The notes beneath the pieces are model-generated. The model had not been told where the DNA came from. It searched no databases and saw nothing but the letters and a program-made list of their open reading frames with translations. The translations under genes and the position numbers were made by a program. This document shows positions 16,901 to 25,936 of a stretch of DNA of 64,000 nt, piece after piece. The stretch is from Streptomyces phaeoluteigriseus (GTDB taxonomy: Bacteria > Actinomycetota > Actinomycetes > Streptomycetales > Streptomycetaceae), in assembly GCF_001896135.2 (NCBI RefSeq), contig NZ_MPOH02000011.1, positions 557,837-621,836 of the forward strand, written 5' to 3'. Within the stretch, counting starts at the first letter, position 1. Each line of letters begins with the position of its first letter.

Positions 16901-18328
16901 TCACACCTCGGCGTAGCTGAGCTGCGACTTCGCCTCGGATGCGGTGCCGGAGGCGGTGATCCGCCCGGTCGGGCGGCGAAGGTATACGGCCCAGGTGACC
17001 ACGAAGCAGGCGCCGTAGAAGGCGAGGAAGGCGACGAACGCGCCGGTGCCGGAGCCGTAGGAGAGGAAGGACTGGCGGAAGGCGAGGTTGATGCCGACGC
17101 CACCGAGCGCGCCCACCGCGCCGATCAGACCCATGGAGGCACCGGAGAGGCGCCGTCCGTAGGCGGCAGCCGCTTCCCCCTCCAGCCCCTTGGCGAGCGC
17201 CTTCGCCTGGAAGATGCCGGGGATCATCTTGAACGTCGAGCCGTTGCCGAGGCCACTGAGGACGAACAGCACCACGAACGCGACGGTGAACAGGGCCAGC
17301 GACTTCTCCATGCTGGCGGCGATGAGGACCGCGGTCGCCACGCCCATGCCGACGTAGTTGTACAGCGTGATCTTCGCGCCGCCGTGCTTGTCGGCCAGCC
17401 ACCCGCCCAGGGGGCGGATCAGGGAGCCGAGCAGCGGGCCGATGAAGGTGACGTACGCGGCCTCCAGCGGGGTGCGGCCGAACTGGTTCTGCAGCACCTG
17501 TCCGAAGGCGAAGCTGTATCCGATGAACGAACCGAAGGTGCCGATGTAGAGGAAGGACATGATCCAGGTGTGCGCGTCCTTCGCGGCGTCCTTCGCGGCG
17601 CCGGTGTCGTTCTTCACGGACGCGAGGTTGTCCATGAACAGTGCGGCGAGGACCGCGGCGACGAGGATCAGCGGGATGTAGATCCCCAGCAGCACGCGCG
17701 GACCACCGCCGGCACCGATGATCGCGAGAGCCGCCAGCTGGATGACGGGCACGCCGATGTTGCCGCCGCCCGCGTTGAGGCCGAGCGCCCACCCCTTCCT
17801 ACGGAGGGGGAAGAAGGCGTTGATGTTGGTCATCGAGGAGGCGAAGTTGCCACCGCCGATACCGGCCAGCAAGCCGATCAGCAGGAAGGTGTTGAACGAG
17901 GTCCCCGGCTCCATCACCGTGAACGCGGCGACGGTGGGCACGAGGAGGAGGGCGGCCGAGACGATCGTCCAGTTCCGCCCGCCGAAGATCGCGACGGCGA
18001 ACGTGTAGGGGACGCGGACGACGGCTCCGACCAGCGTCACCATCGACGTCAGCAGGAACTTGTCCGCCGGGGTGAGCCCGTACTCCGGGCCCATGAAGAG
18101 CACCAGCACGGACCACATGGTCCAGATCGAGAACCCGATGTGCTCGGAGAGGACGGAGAAGAGGAGGTTGCGGCGGGCGATCTTCTCGCCCTTCGCGTTC
18201 CAGAACGCCTCGTTCTCCGGGTCCCACTCCTCGATCCAGTGGCTCCCCTTCTTCGAGGGCGCCTTCGAGGAGGCCGAGGAGGCGTTCGGGTCGGTCGGGG
18301 GTGCGGGGGCTGTACCAGGGGCTGTCAT
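16901..18328 (-). CDS. narK: Nitrate/nitrite antiporter, major facilitator superfamily (NarK-like)
   Basis: This 475-residue MFS transporter has about 12 spans and a hydrophilic N-terminus with HWIEEWDPENEAFWNAKGEKIARRNL, typical of NarK proteins. The nitrate-signature region is visible at LLAGIGGGNFASSMTNINAFFP and again in the second half (LSGLGNGSTFKMIPGIF). The arginines expected in the substrate path are in or near these segments. The start MTAPGTAPAP follows GGAGG by six bases. It is upstream of nnaR and has a GlnR-like box about 100 bases before its start, so it is probably induced under nitrogen limitation. Confidence 0.9.
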   Translation of the reverse strand: MTAPGTAPAPPTDPNASSASSKAPSKKGSHWIEEWDPENEAFWNAKGEKIARRNLLFSVLSEHIGFSIWTMWSVLVLFMGPEYGLTPADKFLLTSMVTLVGAVVRVPYTFAVAIFGGRNWTIVSAALLLVPTVAAFTVMEPGTSFNTFLLIGLLAGIGGGNFASSMTNINAFFPLRRKGWALGLNAGGGNIGVPVIQLAALAIIGAGGGPRVLLGIYIPLILVAAVLAALFMDNLASVKNDTGAAKDAAKDAHTWIMSFLYIGTFGSFIGYSFAFGQVLQNQFGRTPLEAAYVTFIGPLLGSLIRPLGGWLADKHGGAKITLYNYVGMGVATAVLIAASMEKSLALFTVAFVVLFVLSGLGNGSTFKMIPGIFQAKALAKGLEGEAAAAYGRRLSGASMGLIGAVGALGGVGINLAFRQSFLSYGSGTGAFVAFLAFYGACFVVTWAVYLRRPTGRITASGTASEAKSQLSYAEV

Positions 18329-18426
18329 TGACGCCTCCACGTGCTCCGGGCTCGGGGTGTTTCGCGGGGATGAGCGGTGATGAGTCCCGAAGGTAGGGAG
18401 GGCGCGTTTCCGGCCTGTGGCTGTGG

Positions 18427-18442
18427 GTGACCGGAAGGGAAC
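18427..18442. promoter_or_regulatory. Candidate GlnR box upstream of narK
   Basis: GTGAC-CGGAAG-GGAAC matches the GlnR half-site consensus gTnAc-n6-GaAAc with one mismatch. A further CTCAC lies six bases on (18449-18453), resembling the first half of a second, weaker site. The position, about 100 bp before the narK start, is suitable for activation of a nitrogen-assimilation gene. Confidence 0.5.
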
Positions 18443-18449
18443 GTTGCTC

Positions 18450-18860
18450 TCACCTTGCGCGAGGGCCGGATGAGAGGTCAAGCGCGGTGGGCTCCCGGGC
18501 GTCGTCCGGCCAGAGCCGCGGCCGTCTCCCCGCCGCGAGGTCCTCCCCCCAGCCGAAGCAGACGACGCAACCCGCGGTCAGCTGCCGGACGGCCGGCAGC
18601 TGGGGCCAGGGACTCGCCGGGATCCAGCGGGCGTCGGTCTCCGTGAGGCCGACGCTCCACAGGCGGTCCCACGGGGTCTCGACGACCACGATGCACACGG
18701 TGTGCCACAGGTGGACCGTCACGGCACGTGCGTTGAGGAGGGTGATCAGGGGTCCCAGCGGCGCAGGCGGCGGGGCCGCTCCCGCCAGGCGGGGCTGAGG
18801 CGCGGGAGGAGTGGGACACCGCGGGTCGGTTGCCGGGTGCGCCCGAAACCGCGAGCACAT
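18450..18860 (-). CDS. Hypothetical protein of up to 136 residues, start uncertain
   Basis: I do not recognise a family. From about residue 38 (LITLLNARAVTVHLWHTVCIVVV) to the end, codons have the strong third-position G/C bias of real genes here, and the sequence is protein-like (ETPWDRLWSVGLTETDARWIP, GCVVCFGWGEDL). The first ~37 residues are Pro/Ala-rich with weaker bias, so translation may begin internally at a GTG (near VTVHLW). It is upstream of narK on the same strand and its stop is beside the GlnR-like site. Confidence 0.5.
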   Translation of the reverse strand: MCSRFRAHPATDPRCPTPPAPQPRLAGAAPPPAPLGPLITLLNARAVTVHLWHTVCIVVVETPWDRLWSVGLTETDARWIPASPWPQLPAVRQLTAGCVVCFGWGEDLAAGRRPRLWPDDAREPTALDLSSGPRAR

Positions 18861-18898
18861 GCCGGTGGAACCGGGCCCCCACCCGGGTCAGCGCGCCC

Positions 18899-18962
18899 CC
18901 AGTGACCCCAGCGACCCCAGTGACCCCCACGTGACCCCAGTGACCCCCAGTGACCCCAGCGT
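18899..18962. repeat. Short tandem repeat of an AGTGACCCC unit
   Basis: Seven close copies of (A)(G)TGACCCC(A/C) run head to tail, with variants AGCGACCCC and ACGTGACCCC. The unit length alternates between 9 and 10 bases. It lies between the hypothetical gene and the LysR gene and has no coding support. Confidence 0.75.
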
Positions 18963-19012
18963 GCTCAGGGCGACGAATCCAGCGCCGCCGGAACACCAAT
19001 GTGTGTGATGTC

Positions 19013-19978
19013 TCATATATGGGTACACGCCATGTTCATGTCGATGGCCGGAATCCATCCGTCGGCGGGACGCTCCAACCACCCCTCCGCCAACCCGAGT
19101 TCGACCGCCGCCCGGCGCAGCACATCGAGCGCCGGATGGACCAGTCCCTTTCGCCACACCAGTGACACGGGGGACAGGGGGACCGGATCGACGAGCGGTC
19201 GCAGCACCGCTCCGGGCATGGCCGGAAAACCTACTGCCGCGAGGATCGGAAAGGGCTCTTTCGCCATGATCCGCCGGAACTCCTCCTCTCCCACGGCGAG
19301 CGGCACGGGCGGCGCGACCTCGATTCCGCGCCCCTCGAACAGGAGTCGGGCGAGGTCGGTCCACTCCGGGGTCCGCGGATTCCCGGCGCCCGCGTACACC
19401 CGCTCCCCGGCCAGCGCGGACAGCGGCACCCGGTCCGCCGACGCCAGCGGGTGCCCCTCGGGCAGCAGCACGGCCATCGGCTCGTAGCGCACGAGCTGGT
19501 GGTCCAACTGGCCCCGCAGTACGGGGTTCAGGCCCGCGTACCGGCCGAACGACGCGTCCAGCCGACCCGCGACAATCTCCACGGCCGCGCCGGTCAGACC
19601 GCTCTCGAAGCGGGCCATCAGCTCCTGTTCGGGGGCGAGTTCACGGGCCCGGTGCAGCACCCGGCGGCCGGTGGCCAGCCCCGGCGAGTTGAGGTCCACC
19701 AACAGCGGGCGGGCCGGGCCGAACGCGGCGAGCAGATCGTCGAGCGCCCGGAGCACCTCGCGCGCGTGGGGCACCAGCCGTTCGCCGTCGGCGGTGAGCG
19801 TCACCTGCCGGGTGGTCCGCAGGAACAGTTCGGCACCCAGCTCTCGCTCCAGTCGCCGTACGTCCCGACTGAGGGCCTGCTGGGCGACGTAGAGGCGGGC
19901 GGCGGCGCGGGTGAAGTGGAGTTCCTCGGCGACGGCGAGGAAGGCACGCAGCAGACGGGGATCGAGATGAGCGGGCAT
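19013..19978 (-). CDS. LysR-family transcriptional regulator
   Basis: This 321-residue regulator has an N-terminal winged helix-turn-helix (residues 8-65, LLRAFLAVAEELHFTRAAARLYVAQQALSRDVRRLE) and a C-terminal effector-binding domain of the periplasmic-binding type (from about residue 95). It is transcribed away from the MFS transporter gene with an 83-bp shared promoter region, the classic arrangement in which a LysR protein controls its divergent neighbour. The inducer is unknown. Confidence 0.9.
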   Translation of the reverse strand: MPAHLDPRLLRAFLAVAEELHFTRAAARLYVAQQALSRDVRRLERELGAELFLRTTRQVTLTADGERLVPHAREVLRALDDLLAAFGPARPLLVDLNSPGLATGRRVLHRARELAPEQELMARFESGLTGAAVEIVAGRLDASFGRYAGLNPVLRGQLDHQLVRYEPMAVLLPEGHPLASADRVPLSALAGERVYAGAGNPRTPEWTDLARLLFEGRGIEVAPPVPLAVGEEEFRRIMAKEPFPILAAVGFPAMPGAVLRPLVDPVPLSPVSLVWRKGLVHPALDVLRRAAVELGLAEGWLERPADGWIPAIDMNMACTHI

Positions 19979-20061
19979 CCGGCGAATTTACAACGCGGGT
20001 GCGTGAATCGGCTTCGAACAGGTGTTGGACCCCATGATCGTCGGCGGGTGACGGTGGACGC

Positions 20062-21294
20062 ATGCCGCCACGGAACCCCTACCGCCGTCTCTTCGCCGTC
20101 CCCGGCGCCCGCGCCTTCACCGCCGGGAACCTCATGGCCCGCCTGCCCATGGGCATGTTCAGCGTGAGCGCGGTCGTGATGATCGCCGGTACGCGCGGCT
20201 CGTACGCCCTCGCCGGTGCCGTCACCGCGACCGGGCTCGCCGCGACCGCGCTGGTCGCGCCCTGGACCGCACGGCTCGTCGACCGGTACGGGCAGGCCCG
20301 TGTCGCCGTACCGGCCACGCTGGTCGCGGTGGTCGGCAGCCTCGTGCTGGTGGTGTGCGTGCGCCGGGACGCCCCGGACTGGACCCTGTTCGCCGCCTAC
20401 GCCGCCACCGCCACCACGCCCAACACCGGCGGCATGTCCCGCGCCCGCTGGAACCACCTCCTCCGGGGCGATCCGGCCGCCCTGCACACCGCGAACTCCT
20501 TCGAACAGGCCGCCGACGAACTGTGCTTCATGCTGGGCCCGGTCCTCGCGGCGTTCCTGTGCGGCGCGTTCTTCCCGGAGGCGGGCACGCTGACCGGCGC
20601 GGTGCTGCTGGTGACCGGGACCCTGGTGTTCGCCGCCCAGCGCTCGACCGAGCCGCCGCCCCGTCCCGGTACGGCGGCCGGATCGTCGCCGCTGCGCGCG
20701 CCCGGCGTCGCGCCGCTCCTGGTCTGCTGTCTGTCGCTGGGTGCGGTGTTCGGGGCGACGGAGGTCGTCACGATCGCGTTCGCCGATGCGCGCGGGCACG
20801 CCGCGGAGGCGGGCGTGGTGCTCGCGCTCCAGGCGGCCGGTTCGTGCGCGGCGGGGCTGGCGTTCGGGACGCTGCGGCCGTCGGGCCCGGCCGCGCGCCG
20901 GCACCCGTGGACCGTGGCCGCGATGACCGTCCTGCTGACGCTGCCCCTGCTCGCGGCGGCCGTCGCCGGTTCGCTGCCGCTGCTGGCCGGCGCACTGCTG
21001 GTGGCCGGGATGGCGACCGCGCCGACGATGGTCACCACCATGGCGCTGGTGCAGGAACGCACCCCCGAGGGCCGCCTCAACGAGGGCATGACCCTGGCCG
21101 TGACGGGCCTGCTCGGCGGCATCGCCTGCGGCAGCGCGGCGGGCGGCTGGGTCACCGACCACGTCTCCCCGGCGGCGGGCTACGGCATACCGGTGCTGGC
21201 CGCGGCGACAGCCCTGCTGATCTCCCTGGCGGCCGTCCGGCGCGCCGTACCGAAGACGCCCGGCCGGGATCACCTGCTCCCGGCCGGATCATGA
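20062..21294 (+). CDS. MFS efflux transporter
   Basis: This 410-residue membrane protein has about 12 hydrophobic spans. The conserved loop between spans 2 and 3 is present in degenerate form (ARLVDRYGQARVAV). The sequence resembles small-molecule exporters of the major facilitator superfamily (GAVLLVTGTLVFAAQ, GLAFGTLRP). It is divergent from the LysR gene, which is its likely regulator, and it is followed by a strong terminator. The substrate cannot be deduced. Confidence 0.85.
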   Translation: MPPRNPYRRLFAVPGARAFTAGNLMARLPMGMFSVSAVVMIAGTRGSYALAGAVTATGLAATALVAPWTARLVDRYGQARVAVPATLVAVVGSLVLVVCVRRDAPDWTLFAAYAATATTPNTGGMSRARWNHLLRGDPAALHTANSFEQAADELCFMLGPVLAAFLCGAFFPEAGTLTGAVLLVTGTLVFAAQRSTEPPPRPGTAAGSSPLRAPGVAPLLVCCLSLGAVFGATEVVTIAFADARGHAAEAGVVLALQAAGSCAAGLAFGTLRPSGPAARRHPWTVAAMTVLLTLPLLAAAVAGSLPLLAGALLVAGMATAPTMVTTMALVQERTPEGRLNEGMTLAVTGLLGGIACGSAAGGWVTDHVSPAAGYGIPVLAAATALLISLAAVRRAVPKTPGRDHLLPAGS

Positions 21295-21308
21295 GGGCAG
21301 CACACAGC

Positions 21309-21345
21309 AGAGAACCCCGCCTCCCTGAGGGAGGCGGGGTTCTCT
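21309..21345. terminator. Perfect 17-bp hairpin between the MFS gene and tmRNA
   Basis: Arms beginning AGAGAACCCCGCC pair perfectly around a TGA loop. The MFS gene (+) and tmRNA (-) converge here, so the hairpin can end both. Confidence 0.85.
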
Positions 21346-21357
21346 GTTCACATGGGG

Positions 21358-21746
21358 TGGTGGAGATGGCGGGAATCGAACCCGCGTCCAACGGTGCAGA
21401 ATCAGGGCTTCTCCGTGTGCAGTTCGCTGCGATTTTCTCGGCCCCGGCGATCACGCGAACAAGTCGCCGACGGGCCCAGCCACTGTTTGGTTTCCCATCG
21501 AACCCCGTGACCGGGCTCGATGGTTTAGTCCCCTAGATTATGCCAGGATCCGGGTCGGGAACACTCCCGGGCTGACACCCATTAAGGGTCCTTCACTCAC
21601 TGCTTATTAGGCAGCGAGGGCGAAGGACTGGGAATCGCTCTTGGAATTGGCGATTATTTTTTGCGACATATGGTTAACGAGATCATTGCCGCTTCCTCGA
21701 CACGCTTCCCCTGCTTCAACAGCCGCTGTCGAAACCGATCATCCCC
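21358..21746 (-). ncRNA. ssrA: Transfer-messenger RNA (tmRNA)
   Basis: tmRNA rescues stalled ribosomes together with SmpB. On the minus strand the 5' end GGGGATG pairs with CATCTCC before the terminal ACCA, forming the tRNA-like acceptor stem; the T-arm GCGGGTTCGATTCCCGC is intact. The tag reading frame gives ANSKSDSQSFALAA followed by two stop codons, ending in the ALAA degradation signal. The length is about 389 nt. The smpB gene lies immediately upstream on the same strand. Confidence 0.95.
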
Positions 21747-21761
21747 ATGTTGATTTTTCAA

Positions 21762-21775
21762 TGCCCCCGAGGGGG
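21762..21775 (-). other. Small GCCCCC/GGGGGC hairpin between smpB and tmRNA
   Basis: A 6-bp G/C stem with a two-base loop precedes an A/T-rich stretch (TTGAAAAATCAA on the minus strand) just before the tmRNA 5' end. It may terminate smpB transcripts, and the A/T stretch may hold the tmRNA promoter. Confidence 0.4.
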
Positions 21776-21925
21776 CGGTTCGTCCCCGCTGCGGAGGACT
21801 GTCGCCATCGTACGTGACCAACGCACCGCGATGCCAGCCTATTCCCGGCAGCCGACCGGCCCTGGCCCCGCCGGGCCCCCGACCGGTTCCGCCACGGGTC
21901 GCGACCGAGCCCGCCACGGGGCCCG

Positions 21926-22459
21926 CTACTGGGCTGCCCGCTGCTTCCGCTTGGCCGCCGCGATCACCCGGTCCGACTCCCGCCGGTCCTGCTTCTCCCG
22001 CAGGGTCTGACGCTTGTCGTACTCCTTCTTGCCCCGCGCGAGCGCGATCTCCGCCTTCGCGCGGCCGTCCTTGAAGTACAGGACGAGCGGCACGATCGTG
22101 TGTCCCGTCTCCTCCGACTTCGACGCCAGCTTGTCGATCTCCTCGCGGTGCAGCAGCAGCTTGCGCTTGCGGCGCGCGGAGTGGTTGGTCCAGCTGCCCT
22201 GGCTGTACTCCGGGATGTGCGCGTTGTGCAGCCACGCCTCGTCGCCCTCGATCTGCACGAAGCCGTCGGCCAGCGAGGCACGGCCCTGGCGCAGCGACTT
22301 CACCTCGGTGCCCGTGAGCACGAGACCCGCCTCGTAGACATCGATGATCGCGTAGTCGTGCCGGGCCTTCTTGTTCTGCGCGACGATCTTGCGCTGGCCC
22401 TTGGTCTTGTCCTCGGCCGGCTTGCCCTGCTTCGGCTGGGACTCCTTGGGTACGTACAT
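21926..22459 (-). CDS. smpB: SsrA-binding protein SmpB
   Basis: SmpB binds the tRNA-like domain of tmRNA and brings it to stalled ribosomes. The core includes [57 protein letters not shown] and a basic C-terminal tail ([18 protein letters not shown]) that enters the mRNA channel. I start at [10 protein letters not shown], as I recall for Streptomyces homologues; an ATG four codons earlier (MNKAMYVPK) is the alternative at 22471. It is directly upstream of tmRNA, its functional partner. Confidence 0.95.
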   Translation of the reverse strand: MYVPKESQPKQGKPAEDKTKGQRKIVAQNKKARHDYAIIDVYEAGLVLTGTEVKSLRQGRASLADGFVQIEGDEAWLHNAHIPEYSQGSWTNHSARRKRKLLLHREEIDKLASKSEETGHTIVPLVLYFKDGRAKAEIALARGKKEYDKRQTLREKQDRRESDRVIAAAKRKQRAAQ

Positions 22460-22539
22460 TGCCTTGTTCATAGTCCGGCCATTTTCGCACCTGCGGGCCC
22501 CTTGAGGGAAAGCCGATTACGGGCGGCGTGACGGGAGGC

Positions 22540-23708
22540 TCACGAGGCGTTGCCGAGCCCGCTCAGCACGGTCTCGGCCCGCTCCAGCGCCCTGTCGTCC
22601 GCGTCGAGGTCCGGGGTGACGCCTGTGCCGTCCACGCTCCGGCCGGAAGGGGTGCGGTAGTGGCCGACGGTCAGCTCCGCCACCGAACCGTCGGGCAGCC
22701 GGCTCGGCATCTGGACCGAGCCCTTGCCGAAGGTGCGCGAGCCGACGACGACCGCCCGCCCGCGGTCCCGCAGGGCGCCCGGTGAGCAGCTCGGCCGCGC
22801 TCATGGTGCCGCCGTCGACGAGCGCCACCAGGGGGGCGCGTGGTGTCGCCGCCGGCGTCGGCGTGCAGGGCGCGCTGCTCGCCGTCGACGTCGTAGGTGG
22901 CGACGAGGCCGCCGTCGAGGAAGACGGAGGCGGTGGAGACGGCCTCGGTGACCAGACCGCCCGAGTTGCCGCGCAGGTCCAGGACGACCCCGGCGCCGGC
23001 CGGGGCCGCGTCGACCGCGGTGCGGACGGCGTCGCCGGCGCCCTTGGTGAACGCGGTGATCCTGATGACGGTGACGCCCCCGGCGAGGGTGCGCACGGTG
23101 ACCGAGTCGGTGGACAACCGGGCCCGGCGCAGCGTCTCGGTCCACGCGCGCGTGCCCCGCTCCAGGCCGAGCCGGACGGTCGTACCGGCGGCGGCGTCCG
23201 TCGCGTCACCGCGCAGCAGGGAGACGACGTCGGTGACCGGACGTCCGGCGACGGCACGTCCGTCGACGCTGCGCAGCCGGTCCCCGGCGCGGATACCGGC
23301 GGCGGCCGCGGGTGACCCGGCCTGCACCCTGGTGACCTCGATCCGGCCGTCCCGCTCGCGCCGCGCCTCCAGGCCGACGCCGGTGTACAGGCCGTCGAGG
23401 GACTCCGCGAACTCCTCGTACTCGCCCTCGGAGTACACCGCCGCCCAGCGGTCCCCGCTGCGGCTCACGGCACGTTCGGCCGCCTCCAGGGGCGATTTTC
23501 CGTCGGCCATCGCTTCCTCGGCGGCCCTGGTCACGGCCTCGGGACGGATGGGGGCGGTGGCGCGGGCCGCTCCGGGCGCGGGCCCGCCGCCGTCGGCGGG
23601 CAGTGAGCCGGTCGCCGCGCCCGCGACGAGCACGCTTGCGAACACCAAGGTCAGAGCCGCCCCGTGGCCGAAGCGGCGGGGTGAACAGAGCGGTTCTCCA
23701 CCTGACAT
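22540..23708 (-). CDS. C-terminal processing peptidase (S41 family) interrupted by two frameshifts
   Basis: This secreted or membrane-anchored serine protease should cleave protein C-termini. It starts at MSGGEPLCSPRRFGHGAAL with an N-terminal hydrophobic helix. A PDZ domain follows (VTRVQAGSPAAAAGIRAGDRLRSVDG), then the protease core with VVLDLRGNSGG. The catalytic Ser region GGTMSAAELL lies in a second frame, and the catalytic Lys region (TFGKGSVQ) in a third. The frame changes near a C6 run (about 22831-22836) and near GGG (about 22779-22781). Only by crossing both does one obtain a full S41 protein ending LGNAS. Sequencing error in G/C runs is at least as likely as real decay. Confidence 0.8.
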
Positions 23709-23733
23709 GGCGGTGAGTCTAGGGGAACGCGAA

Positions 23734-23765
23734 GGGGTCGTACGGTCGCTTGACCGTACGACCCC
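23734..23765 (-). terminator. Terminator after ftsX
   Basis: The 14-bp arms GGGGTCGTACGGTC and GACCGTACGACCCC pair around GCTT. It lies 12 bases after the ftsX stop on the minus strand. Confidence 0.8.
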
Positions 23766-23776
23766 CTTGGCATGCG

Positions 23777-24694
23777 TCACACCTTCAGGTACTTGCGCAG
23801 CGCGAAGAAGGCGGCCAGCGCGGGCATCAGCAGGCTGGTGGCGAGGATCAGCGGAAGCTTCGTCAGCACCGCGTCCCAGCCGATGAAGTTGATCAGATTC
23901 AGCTTCTCGGACAGCGCCAGACCGTTGTCGATGATGAAGTACCGGGCGAGCACCAGGAATCCGCACGCGACCCCGCCGCCGATGAGCCCGGCGACCGCGG
24001 CCTCCGCGATGAAGGGCGCCTGGATGTAGAAGCCCGAGGCGCCGACCAGGCGCATGATCCCGGTCTCGCGCCGCCTGCTGAACGCCGAGACGCGCACGGT
24101 GTTGACGATCAGCATCAGCGCCACGACGAGCATCAGCGCCATCACCGCCCGCGCCGCCCAGTTCATGCCGTTGAGCAGCCCGAAGAGGTTGTCGAGGATG
24201 CCCTTCTGGTCCTGCACCGACTGCACGCCGTCCCGCCCGTCGAAGGCGGTCGCGATGACCTCGTACTTCTGCGGGTCCTTCAGCTTGATCCGGTACGACT
24301 CCTGCATCTGGTCCGGCGTGAGGGAACTGGCCAGCGGGGAGTCCCCGAACTGCTCCTTGTAGTGCTTGTAGGCGTCGTCCTGCGACTCGTAGGTCACCGA
24401 GTCGACGACCGACATCTTGCCGAGGTCGGACTTGATCTGCTTCTTCTGGTCCTCGGTCACCGCGCCCTTGGCGCAGTTGGGGTCCGACTCGGCGTCGCTC
24501 TTGTTGCAGAGGAAGACCGAGACGTTGACCTTGTCGTACCAGTAGCCCTTCATCGTGTTGACCTGGTCGCTCATCAGGAGCGACCCGCCGAACAGGGCGA
24601 GCGACAGGGCGACGGAGACGACGACGGCGAACGTCATCGTCAGATTGCGACGGAGACCGACACCGATCTCGGACAGTACGAACTGGGCGCGCAT
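23777..24694 (-). CDS. ftsX: Cell division protein FtsX
   Basis: FtsX is the membrane subunit of the FtsEX complex, which couples the divisome to extracellular peptidoglycan hydrolases. The 305-residue chain has one N-terminal span (TFAVVVSVALSLALFGGSLL), a large extracytoplasmic domain (~55-165, including VNVSVFLCNKSDAESDPNC with two Cys), and three C-terminal spans. It follows ftsE by 36 bases, so the two are co-transcribed, and a terminator follows. Confidence 0.93.
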   Translation of the reverse strand: MRAQFVLSEIGVGLRRNLTMTFAVVVSVALSLALFGGSLLMSDQVNTMKGYWYDKVNVSVFLCNKSDAESDPNCAKGAVTEDQKKQIKSDLGKMSVVDSVTYESQDDAYKHYKEQFGDSPLASSLTPDQMQESYRIKLKDPQKYEVIATAFDGRDGVQSVQDQKGILDNLFGLLNGMNWAARAVMALMLVVALMLIVNTVRVSAFSRRRETGIMRLVGASGFYIQAPFIAEAAVAGLIGGGVACGFLVLARYFIIDNGLALSEKLNLINFIGWDAVLTKLPLILATSLLMPALAAFFALRKYLKV

Positions 24695-24730
24695 GGCGGG
24701 TTGTTCAAGCCTTTCCGTGGACGGTGGCGG

Positions 24731-25420
24731 TCAGTGCTGGTAGCCGTAGACGCCGCGGGCCTGGTCGCGGACGAGGCGGCCCTTCTCCAGCTCGATGACG
24801 CGCTTGCGCATCTGGTCCACGATGTTCTGGTCGTGCGTCGCCATCACCACGGTCGTACCGGTCCGGTTGATCCGGTCCAGCAGCTTCATGATGCCGACGG
24901 AGGTCTGCGGGTCGAGGTTGCCGGTGGGCTCGTCCGCGATCAGCAGCTTGGGCCGGTTCACGAAGGCCCGGGCGATCGCCACCCGCTGCTGCTCACCGCC
25001 GGACAGCTCACCGGGCATCCGGTCCTCCTTGCCGCCGAGCCCGACAAGATCGAGCACCTGCGGCACGGACTTGCGGATCTCACCGCGGGACTTGCCGATC
25101 ACCTCCTGCGCGAAGGCGACGTTCTCGGCGACCGTCTTGTTGGGCAGCAGGCGGAAGTCCTGGAAGACCGTCCCCAACTGGCGGCGCATCTGCGGCACCT
25201 TCCAGTTGGACAGGCGCGCGAGGTCCTTGCCCAGGACGTGCACCTGACCGTGGCTGCACCGCTCCTCACGGAGGACCAGCCGCAGGAAGGTGGACTTTCC
25301 GGAGCCGGAGGACCCCACGAGGAACACGAACTCGCCCTTCTCCACTTCCAGGGACACATCCCTGAGTGCGGGGCGGGTCTGCTTGGGGTAGACCTTGGAG
25401 ACATTGTCGAATCGGATCAC
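24731..25420 (-). CDS. ftsE: Cell division ATP-binding protein FtsE
   Basis: This 229-residue ABC ATPase powers or gates FtsX. Walker A is GSSGSGKST, the signature is LSGGEQQRV and Walker B is [12 protein letters not shown]; the switch His is in [11 protein letters not shown] start at the GTG of [11 protein letters not shown], which gives the family's usual length; the much longer open frame upstream is not FtsE-like. It is the first gene of the ftsEX operon. Confidence 0.95.
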   Translation of the reverse strand: MIRFDNVSKVYPKQTRPALRDVSLEVEKGEFVFLVGSSGSGKSTFLRLVLREERCSHGQVHVLGKDLARLSNWKVPQMRRQLGTVFQDFRLLPNKTVAENVAFAQEVIGKSRGEIRKSVPQVLDLVGLGGKEDRMPGELSGGEQQRVAIARAFVNRPKLLIADEPTGNLDPQTSVGIMKLLDRINRTGTTVVMATHDQNIVDQMRKRVIELEKGRLVRDQARGVYGYQH

Positions 25421-25658
25421 GGATGCACCACGGGTCGCCGGGGGTAGATGAGCGTGACCATACGCGAACCGGGGAGGCGTGCGCAGGCAGCGGTCACGGT
25501 TGTGTGCGGCTTGTGCGTTTTTGTACGGCCACGGCCCTGTGAGGCAGCTCCTGCCCGGACCCCGCGCTGAATCCCGCGGAACCTGGCAGAGTGGAGGGGA
25601 ACGTCTGCGTCGCGGCGGGCGTTGTGTCTGTGGAAACCGGTGCAAGGAGGGCGAGCGC

Positions 25659-25853
25659 ATGACGTACGACCGGCTGGTGTGCGCTAACTGCGCCGCGCCC
25701 GTGAGCGAGGGCCGGTGCAGGGTGTGCCGCGCGAACCGCGAGCGGCTGCAGCAGGACGACAACTTCTTCGCGGGGCTGAACCCGATGGCGCTGATCGCGC
25801 TGCTGGCGGTGCTGGTGGCGGCGATGGCGCTGCTCGCCCACCAGACCGCCTAG
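25659..25853 (+). CDS. Small zinc-ribbon membrane protein (64 residues)
   Basis: The N-terminal half has [16 protein letters not shown], two Cys-x2-Cys pairs suggesting a zinc ribbon. The C-terminal half is one membrane span ([19 protein letters not shown]). An AAGGAGG ribosome-binding site lies eight bases before ATG, so translation is well supported. Its function is unknown. It converges on the sortase-substrate gene, sharing a terminator. Confidence 0.8.
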   Translation: MTYDRLVCANCAAPVSEGRCRVCRANRERLQQDDNFFAGLNPMALIALLAVLVAAMALLAHQTA

Positions 25854-25867
25854 ACCCGCACGACGCG

Positions 25868-25901
25868 GAAGGGCCCGGAGCTTTCCCGCTCCGGGCCCTT
25901 C
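25868..25901. terminator. Bidirectional 14-bp hairpin
   Basis: Arms GAAGGGCCCGGAGC and GCTCCGGGCCCTTC pair perfectly around TTTCCC, between two converging genes. Confidence 0.85.
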
Positions 25902-25936
25902 GCGCGTACGTCACCTACCGGTGCGACTGCCCACCG

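Noticed and set aside
14969..18331. 1120-residue plus-strand open frame
   Set aside because: It runs antisense through nnaR and narK and through the tandem repeats; it has no ribosome-binding site or known domain.
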